Assembly: GCA_004005435.1 (NCBI GenBank)
Contig: RZWH01000003.1
Coordinates: 708,943 to 772,942 of the forward strand
Length of the DNA stretch: 64,000 nucleotides
Direction of reading: 5' to 3'
Origin: Rhodobacteraceae bacterium CCMM004
Lineage (GTDB): Bacteria; Pseudomonadota; Alphaproteobacteria; Rhodobacterales; Rhodobacteraceae
Below the pieces are notes generated by a model that made no database searches, was not told the DNA's origin, and saw only the letters and a list, made by a program, of their open reading frames with translations. A program made the translations under genes and the position numbers. Shown piece after piece: positions 62,790-64,000 of the stretch. How positions within the stretch are numbered: position 1 is the stretch's first letter; the number at the start of each line of letters is the position of its first letter.

Positions 62790-63202
62790 TCGCGTCCCTC
62801 TAGATTGGAGTTTGCCCATTCAATTGCGCCGCTATCGAGTTTGTAGCGGATGCGTTCATCGTCCGCCCATACGGTTGTACCGTTGCGTTCAAATGGCATG
62901 GCCCCGCAAAGCTTGGCGGCGCTCAGGATCGTGGCGCGGTCGGTCTGAAAATGGGTTCTGAGACTGTCCCCGTCATAGGCGACACCGGGCTGGCACCCGG
63001 CGGCGAAGTCCCGTTCGGTCAGAAGCGCAGACGCTACCGCCGTCACCTCCGGCAACGTCTCAGGGGCGAAGGCAAGGATACGCGCAAGTTCCGCGCTACG
63101 CGCGTCTGCCGCTGTCTGTGGCGTAGCTGGTGCGTCAAACGCTGCCAGTAGTGCGAGATATCGGGCCGATTGTTCGGCCAAGTTGGTATCGAAGGGAGGC
63201 AT
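62786..63202 (-). CDS. hypothetical protein
   Basis: The 138-residue protein (start MPPFDTNLAEQSARYLALLA) is helical in its first half. In the second half it has VAYDGDSLRTHFQTDRATIL and FERNGTTVWADDERIRYKLD, a beta hairpin with a hint of a small DNA-binding or modifier fold. It is coupled to the next gene by ATGA. No family recognised. Confidence 0.6.
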   Translation of the reverse strand: MPPFDTNLAEQSARYLALLAAFDAPATPQTAADARSAELARILAFAPETLPEVTAVASALLTERDFAAGCQPGVAYDGDSLRTHFQTDRATILSAAKLCGAMPFERNGTTVWADDERIRYKLDSGAIEWANSNLEGRE

Positions 63203-63256
63203 TTTAGATTCTCATTTCGTGTCGCTCCTAGTCGGGGTCGGAAGGTTGATAGGAAG

Positions 63257-63285
63257 CGCGGGAAGGCGTCGGCTTCCTTCCCGCG
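63257..63285. terminator. perfect 10-bp-stem hairpin between accessory genes
   Basis: CGCGGGAAGG (63,257-63,266) and CCTTCCCGCG (63,276-63,285) flank a 9-nt loop. It lies in the 248-bp gap downstream of the DUF2793 gene, where it could end that transcript. There is no T-run. Confidence 0.45.
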
Positions 63286-63450
63286 TGATGGTGATCAACC
63301 CAAGATCACCGGCTTTCGCGGTGGAGAAAGGTCCGCGAATTGATCGTGCCACTTACCGGCAGGGGTTAGCTGCCATGACACGTCACTTTCGCCCTTGCGT
63401 CAGTCATGAGCACCTGACGCCGCACCATGCGAAAAGGGCGGTGAAGGTCG

Positions 63451-63792
63451 TTAGAGTAACGTGGACAGCCATACCCATGCTGCCCCGTCGAAAGCATAGA
63501 AACGGCTCTGGTCTTGGACGTAGGCAATCCATCCCTCTTTCGGAGGATAGAAGTACCATGCGCCGCCGTAGTAATAGGCGACGGAGTTTGCTTCACCGGC
63601 CCAAGCGCCGGTAGGAGAAGAACCCACGATGTACGTGTCGCCGTTAGAAGGCGATCCCGGCGGAGCCGAGAGGTTGCGATCAATGCAGCTGAGCTGCGCC
63701 AGCGCGTCTAGGCCCAGTGTAGCCTCATTCGCCGTAACGTGCTTCTGAGCCTGACTTGCCGCGATCAACGGCAGAGATAGATTAGGCGTCAC
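63451..63792 (-). CDS. DUF2793 family protein, phage tail-associated
   Basis: The 113-residue protein starts at the GTG at 63,792 with GGAGGG seven bases upstream. It matches the DUF2793 core: LSLPLIAASQAQKHVTANEATLGLDALAQL, PPGSPSNGDTYIVGSSPTGAWAG, then WYFYPPKEGWIAYVQDQSRF and a final FDGAAWVWLSTLL. Such proteins are found near tail or receptor-binding genes of alphaproteobacterial phages and gene transfer agents. It is short for the family, so it may be only the conserved domain. Confidence 0.82.
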   Translation of the reverse strand: MTPNLSLPLIAASQAQKHVTANEATLGLDALAQLSCIDRNLSAPPGSPSNGDTYIVGSSPTGAWAGEANSVAYYYGGAWYFYPPKEGWIAYVQDQSRFYAFDGAAWVWLSTLL

Positions 63793-63926
63793 TTGTCAGC
63801 CCTCCACAATCGGCACATAGCGCCCCGGCTTCTACTGCGTCCAAAACCTCCAAGAGGTGTGTAACGTCAATTTTCGGGCGTTAGCGTCCTCGCAAATGGT
63901 GTAATTTCTGGTGCAGATCGCGGTGC

Positions 63927-63958
63927 AGCCGGGGGTGGGGCATGCCCCACCCCCGGCT
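63927..63958. repeat. 32-bp perfect palindrome
   Basis: AGCCGGGGGTGGGGCA is followed directly by its exact reverse complement. It lies in GC-rich DNA at the right end of the window, where host-like composition returns. It could be a terminator hairpin of a gene beyond the window. Confidence 0.6.
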
Positions 63959-64000
63959 GTTCGTTCCGCGGTGGCCACCGGGCGCATCGGGTAAGGTGGA

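Larger units (their letters stand above)
54335..63792. mobile_element. second accessory region, possibly a tandem element
   Basis: Everything from the att repeat to the DUF2793 gene is lower in GC than the core genome. It includes a serine recombinase, a large replication-type protein, candidate origin repeats and many unknown small genes. A right boundary is not evident: no further copy of the 19-bp core is visible, and the end may lie near 63.8 kb or outside the window. It could be a second satellite, a plasmid-like remnant or part of a larger island. Confidence 0.5.

Noticed and set aside
63782..63880. Short minus-strand frame ending ALCADCGGLTSDA upstream of the DUF2793 gene
   Set aside because: It is closed by an in-frame stop after about 30 codons and has no good start codon with a ribosome-binding site. 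The GGAGGG within it serves the DUF2793 gene.
41700..63900. CRISPR array
   Set aside because: No regularly spaced direct repeats with unique spacers. The repeats seen are hairpins, iterons or att copies.

Overview
The window is about 64 kb of GC-rich alphaproteobacterial chromosome, most likely Rhodobacteraceae/Roseobacteraceae. The evidence is family-typical synteny: bolA next to a CGFS glutaredoxin, zauP-zapA followed by a 6S-like RNA, two rib clusters with nusB and nrdR, dnaG-rpoD, the heterotetrameric sarcosine oxidase genes, TadE/TadG-like genes, and the recJ-tRNA-Glu junction. A recurring intergenic element with the core GCCTTCGGCGAGGATATTTG also fits this group. From about 41.7 kb the composition changes: GC falls, GTG starts become rarer, and mobile-element genes begin.

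Region 1 (1-41.6 kb) is core genome. In order it holds Fe-S/glutaredoxin genes; the division proteins ZauP and ZapA with 6S RNA; transketolase; nusB-ribH-ribB, two unknown genes and ribE; a Kdo-linker capsule cluster (kpsS, a Wza/KpsD-type lipoprotein, kpsC); ribD-nrdR; an SDR enzyme and a dodecin; small membrane or secreted proteins; rpoD and dnaG; sarcosine oxidase soxB-D-A-G; glutamate dehydrogenase; two tandem copies of a three-gene TadG-TadE-TadE module; and hom, glpX and recJ.

Region 2 (41,683-54,334) is an integrated element in the 3' end of tRNA-Glu(TTC). It is bounded by a 19-bp direct repeat. Each end also carries two copies of GTGGGACA placed like integrase arm sites. It encodes a tyrosine integrase, an AlpA-like regulator, a primase-polymerase/helicase, small and large terminase, portal, a protease-capsid fusion, a gpW-like connector and a DUF2190 decoration protein, but no tail or lysis genes. 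That is the expected content of a capsid-forming phage satellite (cfPICI-like). Between its terminase and its portal/regulator block sits an AT-richer two-gene accessory cassette with its own palindrome, a candidate defence system.

Region 3 (54.3-63.8 kb) lies directly beyond the att repeat and is also accessory. It has a serine recombinase, a predicted membrane protein, a Zn-ribbon protein with a HEPN-like R-x4-H motif, repeats beside an AT-rich tract that look like an origin or operator, a large atypical primase-helicase-like protein and a DUF2793 tail-associated protein. It also has many tiny GC hairpins with conserved loops. Its most unusual feature is a run of five adjacent minus-strand ORFs (57,669-58,317) encoding 36-45-residue proline-rich peptides. 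They share a C-terminal signature of three or four prolines followed by KPKR, TKR or KK. In most of them the Lys/Arg-stop codons also form the Shine-Dalgarno sequence of the next ORF. I know of no described family like this.
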